A DNA stretch of 64,000 nucleotides, from contig OZ247430.1 in assembly GCA_965232895.1 (NCBI GenBank), positions 496,001 to 560,000 on the forward strand, written 5' to 3'. Of the stretch, positions 16,340 through 24,349 are shown in pieces; the first letter of the stretch is position 1, and each line of letters begins with the position of its first letter. A program made the position numbers and the translations under genes. Under the pieces are notes generated by a model. That model was given only the letters and a program-made list of their open reading frames with translations, was not told the origin of the DNA and did not search any database. This DNA is from Bin87 sp965232895 (GTDB lineage Bacteria > Chloroflexota > Dehalococcoidia > Lucifugimonadales > UBA3495).

Positions 16340-17671
16340 TTGCTTTTCGACAAAATAATGGGAGCCAAACCGTCTGCCGAGGATGTACCGGCGTCGGGGC
16401 AACCACTCACCGGCAGCGGGAAAAAGTACCTACTTGATCGCATCGTCAAGTGGGTACTTTTTCTTTTGGCGTCCGTTTCGGTGCTGACCACCGTCGGCAT
16501 CATGTCGGTGCTGCTGTTTGAGGGCGTGCGGTTTTTCACCTCCGATTTCTATGAGCAGCGGCCAACCGAACGGATCGCCACCGGCGAGGCTGAGGGATTG
16601 GGCGGCCCAGCTCCCAGCACTCTGGCTCCTGGAACAGTTCCCAAGGTGGAGGTGCGCGCCACCACCGACGCGTTGATCTACGTGAGCTGGGATCGGCCCA
16701 CGCTGGGGCAGGAACCGACCGGGTATGAAGTGTCGGTGCTGCCCAGCTTGAACGCGGACCTTTCCGATTGCGCCAACCTGGGACCGGGGCAGACCTCCTG
16801 CGTGATCGCCAACGCCGCGCCGGGCCGCTCGCACAAGGTCACGGTGACCGCGCTGGCCGGGTCCGGCAAGGGCGTGGGCCTGCAGACCGACTCCTTCAGC
16901 GTGCCCGAAGAGGTCAAATGGTACCGGTTCTTCACGGACACCAAGTGGCGCACGCTGCTGGTTCCCCGGTCCTACGGCATCTGGCCGCTCCTGGTGGGCA
17001 CCACGATGATCGCGCTGCTGGCGATGGTGGTAGCCGTGCCCCTGGGACTGCTGAGCGCGATCTTCCTCAGCGAATACGCTCACCCGCAGGTTCGAGCGAT
17101 CACCAAGCCGATCCTGGAAGTGCTGGCCGGTATCCCCACGGTGGTGTACGGCTTCTTCGCGCTGTTCTTCATCACGCCGATTTTGCGCTCATTCAGCGAC
17201 GACGTGGGCATCTTCAACGCGCTGTCGGCCGCCATCGTGATGGGCGTGATGATCATCCCGATGGTGTCCAGCCTGAGCGAGGACGCGATGCGCGCGGTGC
17301 CCAACGGCTTGCGTGAAGGCGCCTACGCGCTGGGGGCAACCAAGGTGGAAGTGGCCTTGAAGGTGGTGTTGCCCGCCGCCCTGTCGGGCATCGTGGCCGC
17401 GTTCATCCTGGCGATGTCGCGAGCCATTGGCGAAACGATGATCGTGTTTATCGCCGCGGGCCAAAATGACAGCCTGACCTTCAACCCGCTGGATCCGGTG
17501 AACACCATGACCGGTTTCATGGCAACCACCAACTTCAGCGACAACGCAATCCCGGGGACCGCCCAATTCCAGGCCTTGTTCGCCGTGGGCATCACGCTGT
17601 TCATCATCACTCTCTGCATGAATCTGCTCAGCCAGTTCGTCGTGTCCAAGTTCCGCGAGGTGTATGAATAA
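16340..17671 (+). CDS. pstC: Phosphate ABC transporter permease PstC with inserted FN3-like domain
   Basis: Membrane subunit of high-affinity phosphate import. 443 residues against about 300-320 normally. The first transmembrane helix lies near 36-60. Between it and the second (about 215-240) is a roughly 100-residue insert (about 92-190) with fibronectin type III hallmarks: VEVRATTDALIYVSWDRP, PTGYEVSVLP and NAAPGRSHKVTVTALAGSG. The transporter core resumes with WRTLLVPRSYGIWPLLVGTT, then LEVLAGIPTVVYGFFALFF and the EAA-like GLREGAYALGATKVEVALKV. TTG at 16340 has AGGTG upstream; an ATG at 16358 is possible. It overlaps pstA (TAATG). A TATAAT at 16245-16250 may be its -10. Confidence 0.93.
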   Translation: MLFDKIMGAKPSAEDVPASGQPLTGSGKKYLLDRIVKWVLFLLASVSVLTTVGIMSVLLFEGVRFFTSDFYEQRPTERIATGEAEGLGGPAPSTLAPGTVPKVEVRATTDALIYVSWDRPTLGQEPTGYEVSVLPSLNADLSDCANLGPGQTSCVIANAAPGRSHKVTVTALAGSGKGVGLQTDSFSVPEEVKWYRFFTDTKWRTLLVPRSYGIWPLLVGTTMIALLAMVVAVPLGLLSAIFLSEYAHPQVRAITKPILEVLAGIPTVVYGFFALFFITPILRSFSDDVGIFNALSAAIVMGVMIIPMVSSLSEDAMRAVPNGLREGAYALGATKVEVALKVVLPAALSGIVAAFILAMSRAIGETMIVFIAAGQNDSLTFNPLDPVNTMTGFMATTNFSDNAIPGTAQFQALFAVGITLFIITLCMNLLSQFVVSKFREVYE

Positions 17672-18591
17672 TGGCATCCGGAATTGACGGCAATTACTAC
17701 CAGCGGCTGGCCCACCGCAAACGACGCGCCTCGCTTTTCTACGGCGTTTGCGTGGCGGCGGTGGTCCTCGCGCTGCTGATGCTGGTCGCGCTGCTCTACA
17801 GTGTGATTTCAGAGGCCGTGGCGTGGCTCAACCTGGACGGTACATCGCTCAGGACGCTGCTAACGGAAATACCGTCCAGCAAAGCGGTGAATTCAGGGCT
17901 GTACCCCGCCATCGTGGGCACCCTGTGGGTCATGGGCATCTGCGTTTTTGTATCCTTCACCGTCGGAGTCTCCGCAGCCATATACCTTGAGGAATACTCC
18001 GGCGGCAGCCGGCTCGCTGAATTGATCCAGATAAACATACAAAACTTGGCGGCAGTTCCGTCCATCGTGTACGGCATCCTGGGCCTGTCCATCTTCGTGA
18101 CCTTCTTCGTGGTGGTGGCTCCGGGCACGGACGGCAAAAACGTGACCGCGGCGGGTCTGACCCTGGCGTTGCTGATCATGCCGGTGGTGATTGTGTCCTC
18201 GCAAGAAGCGATACGGGCCGTACCATCTTCCATAAGGGAAGGCGGGTACGCGCTGGGCGGCACCAGGTGGCAGGTTATCTGGAAACTGGTGCTGCCGCAG
18301 GCAATGCCAGGTATCCTGACGGGCATCATCCTGGCGGTGAGCCGCGCGATGGGAGAGGCAGCGCCGCTGGTCATCATGGGCGCGCTGTCCTTCGTGCCAT
18401 TCGCGCCGGCCAGCCCGCTGGACCGTTTCACCGTGCTGCCGATTCAGATCTACGTCTGGATCTCCAAGCCGCAGGAGGAGTTCCACCACCTTGCGGCCGC
18501 CGGGATCGTGGTGCTGTTGATAATGCTGTTGGGCATGAACGCGTTCGCCATCTTCCTGCGTAACCGGCTACAGAAGAATCTAGGGGGGTAA
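17671..18591 (+). CDS. pstA: Phosphate ABC transporter permease PstA
   Basis: Second permease subunit, 306 residues, normal length. A helix near 22-50 is followed by the core: GLYPAIVGTLWVMGICVFVS, AAIYLEEYSGGSRLAELIQI, IQNLAAVPSIVYGILGLSIF and the ATPase-contacting EAA-like loop SIREGGYALGGTRWQVIWKL. Shares a base with the pstC stop, so translation is coupled. Unlike PstC it has no inserted domain. Confidence 0.95.
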   Translation: MASGIDGNYYQRLAHRKRRASLFYGVCVAAVVLALLMLVALLYSVISEAVAWLNLDGTSLRTLLTEIPSSKAVNSGLYPAIVGTLWVMGICVFVSFTVGVSAAIYLEEYSGGSRLAELIQINIQNLAAVPSIVYGILGLSIFVTFFVVVAPGTDGKNVTAAGLTLALLIMPVVIVSSQEAIRAVPSSIREGGYALGGTRWQVIWKLVLPQAMPGILTGIILAVSRAMGEAAPLVIMGALSFVPFAPASPLDRFTVLPIQIYVWISKPQEEFHHLAAAGIVVLLIMLLGMNAFAIFLRNRLQKNLGG

Positions 18592-18597
18592 ACCAGC

Positions 18598-19383
18598 ATG
18601 GCTGCAACCTCAGTGGCAACCCATCCCGCCGTTCGCGCCATCAACGTGGGGGTACACTACGGCTCCAACAAGGTGATCGAGGGCGTGACCATGGACATGC
18701 CGGAGAACGAGATCACGGCCATAATCGGGCCCAGCGGGGCGGGCAAGAGTACCCTGTTGCGCTGCATCAACCGGTTGAACGACCTGATCGAAATCTTCCG
18801 CATGGAAGGCGAGATGTGGTTCGGGGACTTCAACCTGTACGCTCCCGGGTCGGACCCCACCCAGATCCGCTATAGGATCGGAATGGTGTTCCAGCGCCCA
18901 AACCCGTTCCCGAAGTCCATTTACGACAACATCGCCTTCGGCCCCAAGATCAATGGGTTCAAGGGCAACATGGACGAGTTGGTGGAGAGATCGTTGCAGG
19001 GCGCGGCGCTGTGGGACGAGGTGAAAGACCGGTTGAAGGAATCAGCTCTGGCGCTCTCCGGCGGCCAGCAGCAACGGCTGTGCATCGCCCGGGCGCTGGC
19101 GGTGCAGCCCAGCGTCATCCTGATGGACGAGCCGTGCTCCGCGCTGGACCCGATAGCCACGCTGGCCATCGAAGAGCTGATGCAGGACCTCAAGCAGCGC
19201 TACACGATCATTATCGTGACGCACAACATGCAGCAGGCCGGCCGGGTGTCCGACAAAACCGCCTTCCTGATGCCGGACGAAAACCGGGTGGCGCACCTCA
19301 TCGAATTTGGCGACACCCGGACGCTGTTCACCAATCCCTCCGACGAGCGTACCGAAGCGTATATCACCGGCCGTTTTGGCTAA
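18598..19383 (+). CDS. pstB: Phosphate ABC transporter ATP-binding protein PstB
   Basis: ATPase that drives phosphate import through PstCA at the inner membrane. 261 residues. Walker A GPSGAGKST at 44-52, Q-loop in GMVFQRPNPFPKSIYDN, signature LSGGQQQR from 153, Walker B VILMDEPCSALDP, switch His in IIIVTHNMQQAGRVSD. The PFPKSIYDN segment is PstB-specific. It starts 6 nt after pstA with GGGGG upstream. Confidence 0.97.
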   Translation: MAATSVATHPAVRAINVGVHYGSNKVIEGVTMDMPENEITAIIGPSGAGKSTLLRCINRLNDLIEIFRMEGEMWFGDFNLYAPGSDPTQIRYRIGMVFQRPNPFPKSIYDNIAFGPKINGFKGNMDELVERSLQGAALWDEVKDRLKESALALSGGQQQRLCIARALAVQPSVILMDEPCSALDPIATLAIEELMQDLKQRYTIIIVTHNMQQAGRVSDKTAFLMPDENRVAHLIEFGDTRTLFTNPSDERTEAYITGRFG

Positions 19384-19434
19384 ACACCCCGGCGGCAGCC
19401 AGGCGGTTTGAGGTTCACCCAAAGGGGGCGCCAA

Positions 19435-20115
19435 ATGCTGAGATCAGATTACGAACGCGACCTGTCGAGCCTGCAGGACGACCTGGCTGAAATGGCAGCG
19501 CACGTCGAACAGGCGACCCACCGCGCCCTCAGCGCACTGGAAAGCCAGGACCTCGAGCTGGCGCAGCAGATCATCGACGAAGACGACCACATCGACCGGC
19601 TGCAGGACGCCCTGGAAAACAAGTGCGTTACGCTGATGGCGACGCAGCAGCCGATGGCCATCGACCTGCGGGCATTGATGTCGGCGGTCCACATCGGGGT
19701 CGAGCTGGAGCGCATGGGGGACTACGCCGAGGGCATTGCCAAGATATGCCTGCGCATCGGCGACCAACCGCTGCTCAAACCGCTTATCGACATACCTCGT
19801 ATGGCGGATCTGGCGCTGACCATGTTGAGCGAGAGCCTCCAATCGCACGCCAACCGGGACGAATGGCAGGCGCGCAAGGTTTGCCGGGACGACGACGCGG
19901 TTGACGATCTGTACAACCAGATTTACCGCGAACTGCTGACCTACATGCTGCAAGACCCCCGCAACATCGAGCGGGCGACGTATCTGCTGTGGGTTGCCCA
20001 TGACCTGGAACGGATCGCCGACCGGGCCACCAACATTGCGGAACGAGTCATGTGGCTGGTTTCCGGGCACACGGTGGGAACCGGAAGCATGAAATCCGAC
20101 CGGTCCCTGCGCTGA
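19435..20115 (+). CDS. phoU: Phosphate transport regulator PhoU
   Basis: Helical protein that restrains Pst activity and the Pho response when phosphate is plentiful. 226 residues made of two PhoU repeats; metal-binding motifs of the E/DxxxD type are visible in ELERMGDYAEGIAKICLRI and HDLERIADRATNIAERV. AAAGGGGG lies just before the ATG at 19435, which is preferred over a TTG nine codons earlier. Last gene of pstCAB-phoU. Confidence 0.95.
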   Translation: MLRSDYERDLSSLQDDLAEMAAHVEQATHRALSALESQDLELAQQIIDEDDHIDRLQDALENKCVTLMATQQPMAIDLRALMSAVHIGVELERMGDYAEGIAKICLRIGDQPLLKPLIDIPRMADLALTMLSESLQSHANRDEWQARKVCRDDDAVDDLYNQIYRELLTYMLQDPRNIERATYLLWVAHDLERIADRATNIAERVMWLVSGHTVGTGSMKSDRSLR

Positions 20116-20169
20116 TCCGGGCCAGACGACAAAGCCCGAAATCCGCCGAATCCGGCCAGAATCCCCTCG

Positions 20170-20198
20170 TTGACAATTCCCGACCTCGACAGTATAGT
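20170..20198 (+). promoter_or_regulatory. Strong promoter driving the cysteine leader and sulfite reductase
   Basis: TTGACA (20170-20175), exactly 17 nt, then TATAGT (20193-20198): eleven of twelve consensus bases. The expected start point near 20205 is one or two bases before the ATG of the leader peptide, so the leader would be read from an almost leaderless message. Confidence 0.8.
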
Positions 20199-20206
20199 TT
20201 TCGCAA

Positions 20207-20281
20207 ATGCACAGTACTTGCAAAACCATTTGCATCTGCACATGTACCTGTCCCCCGACAGCGGGGGCAGGCAAAACCTGA
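20207..20281 (+). CDS. Cysteine-rich leader peptide (24 aa), candidate attenuator ORF
   Basis: ATG at 20207 opens a 24-codon frame ending in TGA at 20279-20281. Five of eleven consecutive codons encode Cys: residues 5-15 read CKTICICTCTC, using TGC three times and TGT twice. The peptide then runs through PPTAGAGKT. It lies between a near-perfect promoter and a terminator, directly upstream of a sulfite/nitrite reductase. Ribosome stalling at the Cys codons when Cys-tRNA is scarce would be the expected sensing step. Mycobacterial leaderless polycysteine upstream ORFs are a known parallel for cysteine-responsive control. Confidence 0.75.
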   Translation: MHSTCKTICICTCTCPPTAGAGKT

Positions 20282-20310
20282 TTAACAACTACAGGTTCGC
20301 ACCTGCGCCC
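20247..20310 (+). promoter_or_regulatory. Mutually exclusive RNA hairpins (pause/antiterminator region)
   Basis: Alternating complementary blocks are visible: CCTG 20247, CAGG 20268, CCTG 20277, CAGG 20292 and CCTG 20302. CCTGtCCCCCG (20247-20257) pairs with CGGGGGCAGG (20262-20271). The block GGGGGCAGG (20263-20271) can instead pair, with one mismatch, with CCTGCGCCC (20302-20310), whose last three bases are the first of the terminator stem. A ribosome held on the Cys codons would mask the first block and favour this antiterminator pairing. Confidence 0.6.
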
Positions 20311-20344
20311 ACCGATTTTGCCGCGCGGCAACGGTGGGTTTTTT
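20308..20344 (+). terminator. Intrinsic terminator inside the sulfite reductase leader
   Basis: CCCACCG (20308-20314) pairs with CGGTGGG (20332-20338), enclosing TTGCCgcgcGGCAA with an ATT bulge, followed directly by six T (20339-20344). It ends 26 nt before the reductase start codon, so it must be an attenuator of that gene; phoU ends about 190 nt upstream, before the promoter. Confidence 0.8.
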
Positions 20345-20370
20345 ATTGCCAGAGTTCGGAGGAGGACACC

Positions 20371-22206
20371 TTGACCAGCCAAGCGCAAATTCCCAACCAG
20401 GCAGACATCCACGAGTCCAGTATGCGGCTGGCGGCCGACGCGCCAGCGATCATCCCGTTCATGGAGGACGAGATACAGCGGTTCGACGCGGAGGTCGACC
20501 GGTTCCGCACGGGAGAATTGGACAACACCGTGTTCACGCCCTTCCGCCTGCGCCAGGGAGTGTACGGGCAGCGGCAGGCCGACGTGCAGATGATCCGGGT
20601 CAAACTGCCCGGCGGAATCATATCGGCGGACATGCTGGACAGCTTCGGCGACATCACCGAGAAATACGCGCCGTTGCAGAAGGGGCACATCACGACGCGG
20701 GAGAACATCCAGATACACCACATCCCGCTGGAGCAGACCTCGGAAGTGCTGCGCATTCTCGGTAGCGTGGGCCTGTCGACCCGCGAGGCGTGCGGGAACA
20801 CGGTCCGCAACGTCGTTGGCCCTCCCACGGCCGGCGTAAGCCCCGAAGAGGTGTTTGACCCCACGCCCTATCTGACGGCCTACGTCCGTTTCGGCGTGCG
20901 CCATCCCATCACGCAGAACTTCCCGCGCAAGTTCAAGTCCGCGTTCACCGGCAACGACCAGCGGGACGAAGTAGCCGCGGCGATCCAGGACCTGACATTC
21001 GTGTCGCAGTTCCAGGAAGTGGACGGCGAGCGGCGGAAGGGCTTCAAGGTTTACTGCGGCGGCGGCACGTCGATCATGCCGCGGCTGGCCAAGCCGCTGT
21101 ACGAATGGGTGTCCGAGGACGACTACCTGCGAGTGGCCCTGGCGGTCTGGACGGTATTCAACAACGCCGACATTCTGCGCAAGAATCGCATGATGGCGCG
21201 CCTGAAGGTACTGATCGACAAGATCGGCCTGGACGAATTTCGGGACATGGTGGACGCCGAACTGGCCAACATCGGGCCGATCGATTTCCGGCCGCTGATG
21301 ACCGCCGAGGATATCCAGCACGAAGAGCCGCCGGCACAACCGTCCACTGGGAACGGCGACCACAGCGAACCTGAATACCAGGCCTGGATACAGTCCAACG
21401 TGGAGGCCCAGCGACAGGATGGCTACCACGTAGCCCACATCAAAATAGTGCGCGGCGACCTTACGCCGGAGCAATTCCGCGGGCTGGCCGACATCGTACG
21501 GAAGTACACCGGCGGCAAGGCGCGCACCACCCAGGAGCAGAACCTGGTGCTGCGGTGGGTTCCCACGGGCCACCTGCACGACGTCTGGACAGCGTTGAAG
21601 TCCCTGGACCTTGGGGAAGCTGGGCATAGTCACATCAGCAATGTGGTGTCCTGCCCGGGAACCGACAGCTGCAAGTTGGGCATCACCGCCTCCATGGGCC
21701 TGGCGCAGGCGCTGCGCACCGAGATGGCGGACTGGAACGGCCTGTCCGAGGACAAGGGCGTGGGTGACATCCGCATCAAGATGAGCGGCTGCCCCAACGG
21801 CTGCGGCCTGCACCACATCGCCAACATCGGCTTCCACGGAGCCGCCGTCAAGGGAGCGGAAGGACAGCAGATTCCGGCCTATGAACTGTTCCTGGGCGGC
21901 AATTATGGCGACAACCAGGTCGAAGACTCCCGCATCGGCACCCGGGTGCCGCGGGTCAAGGTGCCAGCCAAACTGGTTCCATCCGTGTTGAAAGACATCG
22001 TCACTTACTACAAGGACAATCGCGCCGACGATGCCGAGCGGTTCAACGACTTCCTGGACCGGGTTGGTCTTGAAGAGATGACCGCGGTGGCGGCCAAAGC
22101 CCAGGAGATCGGGCACGAGGCTGAAGGCGGCGGCGAGATGTACTTCGACTGGGAGCGCACCAACCAGTACGTGCTGGAGCGCGGCGAAGGCGAGTGCGCC
22201 GTTTAG
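20371..22206 (+). CDS. Assimilatory sulfite (or nitrite) reductase, siroheme/[4Fe-4S]
   Basis: Six-electron reduction of sulfite to sulfide, or nitrite to ammonium, using reduced ferredoxin. 611 residues with two homologous halves: GHITTRENIQIHHIPLEQT and GNTVRNVVGPPTAG in the first, KARTTQEQNLVLRWVP in the second. The Fe4S4-siroheme cysteines are in CPGTDSC (428-434) and CPNGC (474-478). The TTG start has GGAGGAGG upstream and follows the attenuator. Sequence alone does not separate NirA from Sir. The cysteine-coded leader upstream favours sulfite reduction for cysteine synthesis. Confidence 0.88.
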   Translation: MTSQAQIPNQADIHESSMRLAADAPAIIPFMEDEIQRFDAEVDRFRTGELDNTVFTPFRLRQGVYGQRQADVQMIRVKLPGGIISADMLDSFGDITEKYAPLQKGHITTRENIQIHHIPLEQTSEVLRILGSVGLSTREACGNTVRNVVGPPTAGVSPEEVFDPTPYLTAYVRFGVRHPITQNFPRKFKSAFTGNDQRDEVAAAIQDLTFVSQFQEVDGERRKGFKVYCGGGTSIMPRLAKPLYEWVSEDDYLRVALAVWTVFNNADILRKNRMMARLKVLIDKIGLDEFRDMVDAELANIGPIDFRPLMTAEDIQHEEPPAQPSTGNGDHSEPEYQAWIQSNVEAQRQDGYHVAHIKIVRGDLTPEQFRGLADIVRKYTGGKARTTQEQNLVLRWVPTGHLHDVWTALKSLDLGEAGHSHISNVVSCPGTDSCKLGITASMGLAQALRTEMADWNGLSEDKGVGDIRIKMSGCPNGCGLHHIANIGFHGAAVKGAEGQQIPAYELFLGGNYGDNQVEDSRIGTRVPRVKVPAKLVPSVLKDIVTYYKDNRADDAERFNDFLDRVGLEEMTAVAAKAQEIGHEAEGGGEMYFDWERTNQYVLERGEGECAV

Positions 22207-22224
22207 CGGCTTCGCGACGTCACA

Positions 22225-23049
22225 ATGGCCAAGGCATCGCTGAACGGCAGAGTGCTGGCCTTCGTCGAGGCCCGAATGCCCGACGAAATGGCCAGCCTCA
22301 TCCGGCGGCACGGAGGCGTACCCGTCGGAGCGCCGGTTATGCAGGAACACTACCTGCAAGATAGCCCGCAAGTGCAGCGGGCGATCCTCGATGTTTGCGA
22401 GGAGCGCGTGGACACCGCCATTTTCCTGACCGGCGTTGGCGCCAGCGCGATGATGGGTATCGCGGACGGCATGGGCAGACTCTCGGAGTTCGAAGATGCC
22501 CTGCGCGAGATCACGGTGGTGGCTCGCAGCCCGAAACCGGGACGGATCCTGCGCCGCCACAAGATCCCCATCGACATCATGCCTCCGGAGCCGTACACCT
22601 CCCGCGACCTCATTGCCGCGATGCGGGACCTCCAGCTCGAAAACAGGCGGGTGATTTTCCAGCGTTACGGCGGCCCGGACTCCGAGCTTCCCACCTACCT
22701 GAGGGAGCAACGGGCCAATTACGAAGAGCTGACCCTGTACGACTGGGGTTTGCCCGACGACACCGCGCCGGTGGTGGACCTGATCGACCGCATGGCGGAG
22801 GGCGAGATCGACGCCCTGGCTTTCACCAGCCGGCCGCAGGCGCCGAACCTGATGACCATCGCCGCCAACTCCGGCCGCGAAGAGTCCCTGCGGGCAAGCC
22901 TCGGCGGAACCGTGACTGTGGCCTCGGTGGGCCCGGTATGCACCCGCAAGTTGCAGGAGCTCGGCATCGGGGTGGACGTGGAGCCGGAGCACCCGCACAT
23001 GGGCAACCTGGTTCTGGCGGTGGCGGAGTATTTCGGCGAACCCGCCTAG
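22225..23049 (+). CDS. hemD: Uroporphyrinogen-III synthase family protein
   Basis: Closes and inverts hydroxymethylbilane to uroporphyrinogen III, the branch point for heme, siroheme and cobalamin. 274 residues in the two-lobed HemD pattern. LNGRVLAFVEARMPDEMASL begins the first lobe. AIFLTGVGASAMMGIADGMG and IDALAFTSRPQAPNLMTIAA are the two switch regions. VTVASVGPVCTRKLQELGIG ends it. It begins 18 nt after the reductase stop and supplies the precursor of that enzyme's siroheme, so the pair is metabolically coherent. Ends four bases into a convergent cupin gene. Confidence 0.88.
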   Translation: MAKASLNGRVLAFVEARMPDEMASLIRRHGGVPVGAPVMQEHYLQDSPQVQRAILDVCEERVDTAIFLTGVGASAMMGIADGMGRLSEFEDALREITVVARSPKPGRILRRHKIPIDIMPPEPYTSRDLIAAMRDLQLENRRVIFQRYGGPDSELPTYLREQRANYEELTLYDWGLPDDTAPVVDLIDRMAEGEIDALAFTSRPQAPNLMTIAANSGREESLRASLGGTVTVASVGPVCTRKLQELGIGVDVEPEHPHMGNLVLAVAEYFGEPA

Positions 23050-23378
23050 TATTTGAACTCCTCGCGGACCGGACTGAATATGTCCAGCGCGACGGCTTTG
23101 GTTCCCTGTCCCTTGGCGTAGTGTTCAACGTCGCCGGGGATGATGTACATGTCGCCCGGCTTCAGGACGCGCACCTCGCCTCCGATGCCCATCTCCAGCT
23201 CGCCCTCGACGATGATGCCGCCCTGCTCGTGGGGATGGGTGTGCAGCGGCACCAGGGCGCCGGCCTCGACCTCCACCAGGGAGAAGAGCATCTGGGCGCC
23301 CCAAAAAGTGCGGGTGCGGGCGCCTTCCGCCAATTCTTTGTAGCCACGGCCCTCGGGGCTGAGGAAGTAGTCGCTCAT
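23046..23378 (-). CDS. Single-domain cupin protein
   Basis: A 110-residue beta-barrel. Cupin motif 1 is PLHTHPHEQGGIIVEGELEM with metal-binding His and Glu; motif 2 is PGDMYIIPGDVEHYAKG with the third His. The N-terminus LSPEGRGYKELAEGARTRTF resembles stand-alone cupins of unknown substrate. AAGGAG precedes the ATG. It overlaps the hemD end by four bases on the opposite strand. Could be a sugar isomerase, dioxygenase or binding protein. Confidence 0.88.
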   Translation of the reverse strand: MSDYFLSPEGRGYKELAEGARTRTFWGAQMLFSLVEVEAGALVPLHTHPHEQGGIIVEGELEMGIGGEVRVLKPGDMYIIPGDVEHYAKGQGTKAVALDIFSPVREEFKY

Positions 23379-23414
23379 CGTGCGGTCTCCTTGTTGTGCG
23401 GGTCTATACGGACT

Positions 23415-23440
23415 GGATTCCGGCGTGCGCCGGAATGACG
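23415..23440. repeat. Short dispersed palindrome, GGATTCCGGCG type
   Basis: ATTCCGGCG-tg-CGCCGGAAT followed by GACG. Its outer sequence matches the right-hand ends of the longer repeats at 13907-14011 and 14938-15065 (CTGGATTCC ... TGACG). Located between cupin and radC. Confidence 0.5.
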
Positions 23441-23455
23441 TTGCAATAAGCGGAT

Positions 23456-24349
23456 TCAGTCGAACCCCAATCGCTTTTCTTTCAGGCTGGTGAACCGTCC
23501 ACCGTGGCCGATGACGAGATGGTCCAACAGTTCGATGTCCATGAGATTCCCGGCGGCGGCCAGGTCGCGGGTTACGCTGATGTCCTCCGGGCTGGGCGTC
23601 GGGTCACCGGACGGGTGGTTGTGGGCCACGATGATGGAAGGCGCGTTCTCCCGTATGGCGGGCCGCAGGACCTCGGCGGGTCGCACCGCGCTGCTGTTCA
23701 CCGTTCCGATATAGATTGTACGGCGAGCCACAACCTGATTCCTGGTGTTGAGCAGCAGCACGACCAGATTCTCCTGAACCAGCTGCTCCATCTCCGCTGT
23801 GAGCAGGCTGGCCGCGTCCTGAGGACAGGATATCCGGGCGCGTTCCTCCGGGGCAAGCGAAGCGATACGGCGGCCGAGTTCCAGCGCGGCCATGATCTCG
23901 CTGGCCTTGGCGTGGTTGAGGCCATGCTGTTCACACAACTCCGAGTATCCGGCGCGGGCCAACCCGGCAAGGCCGTCGAACTCGGCGAGAACGCGCATGG
24001 CGACGCTGATCGCGTTTTCGCCGGCGACGCCGGAACGCAACAATATCGCGACCAGTTCGGCATTGTTCAGGTAACGCGCGCCGTGCTCCCGCAGGCGTTC
24101 CCGGGGACGTTCGCATGGCGGAAGGTCCAGAATGGTCGGTTGGTAAGAAACCGCAGCGTCGCGCCGAGGGGAGACGCGTTCATCCGCGTGATTTGCGTCG
24201 GGTTCCACCGCAGGATCAACCCGATCCAGGTCCGACGCAGTGTGGCTGATGGGCGCGCCGGCGATGATGCGCTCGAGTTCGGCGCGGAAGGCATCGAGGT
24301 CGGCAGGTTCCGCCGGTGGTCCGGCAACAGTCATCGTCGTCTCCGTCAT
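23456..24349 (-). CDS. radC: RadC/JAB-domain protein
   Basis: 297 residues, longer than the usual 220-230 because of about 70 extra N-terminal residues. LPPCERPRERLREHGARYL and LNNAELVAILLRSG open the helix-hairpin-helix part; QHGLNHAKASEIMAALELGR follows. The C-terminal JAMM metal site is IVAHNHPSGDPTPSPEDISV. Despite the name, a repair role for RadC is not established; a nuclease or desampylase-like activity is possible. It lies close downstream of a decayed gene fragment. Confidence 0.9.
   Translation of the reverse strand: MTETTMTVAGPPAEPADLDAFRAELERIIAGAPISHTASDLDRVDPAVEPDANHADERVSPRRDAAVSYQPTILDLPPCERPRERLREHGARYLNNAELVAILLRSGVAGENAISVAMRVLAEFDGLAGLARAGYSELCEQHGLNHAKASEIMAALELGRRIASLAPEERARISCPQDAASLLTAEMEQLVQENLVVLLLNTRNQVVARRTIYIGTVNSSAVRPAEVLRPAIRENAPSIIVAHNHPSGDPTPSPEDISVTRDLAAAGNLMDIELLDHLVIGHGGRFTSLKEKRLGFD

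Noticed and set aside
20170..20370. N-terminal extension of the reductase into the leader region
   Set aside because: The extended frame begins at the promoter's -35 box and crosses the terminator hairpin; the TTG at 20371 has a strong ribosome site and fits family length.
20116..20371. SAM-I riboswitch or T-box in the reductase leader
   Set aside because: The AGGGUGG-ACCGCG T-box motif and the conserved SAM-I core are not present; the leader is explained by a Cys-codon ORF and terminator.
19444..22998. Long open frame of over 1,100 codons on the minus strand opposite phoU, the reductase and hemD
   Set aside because: It is an antisense shadow of high-GC codons; the plus strand carries recognised families throughout.
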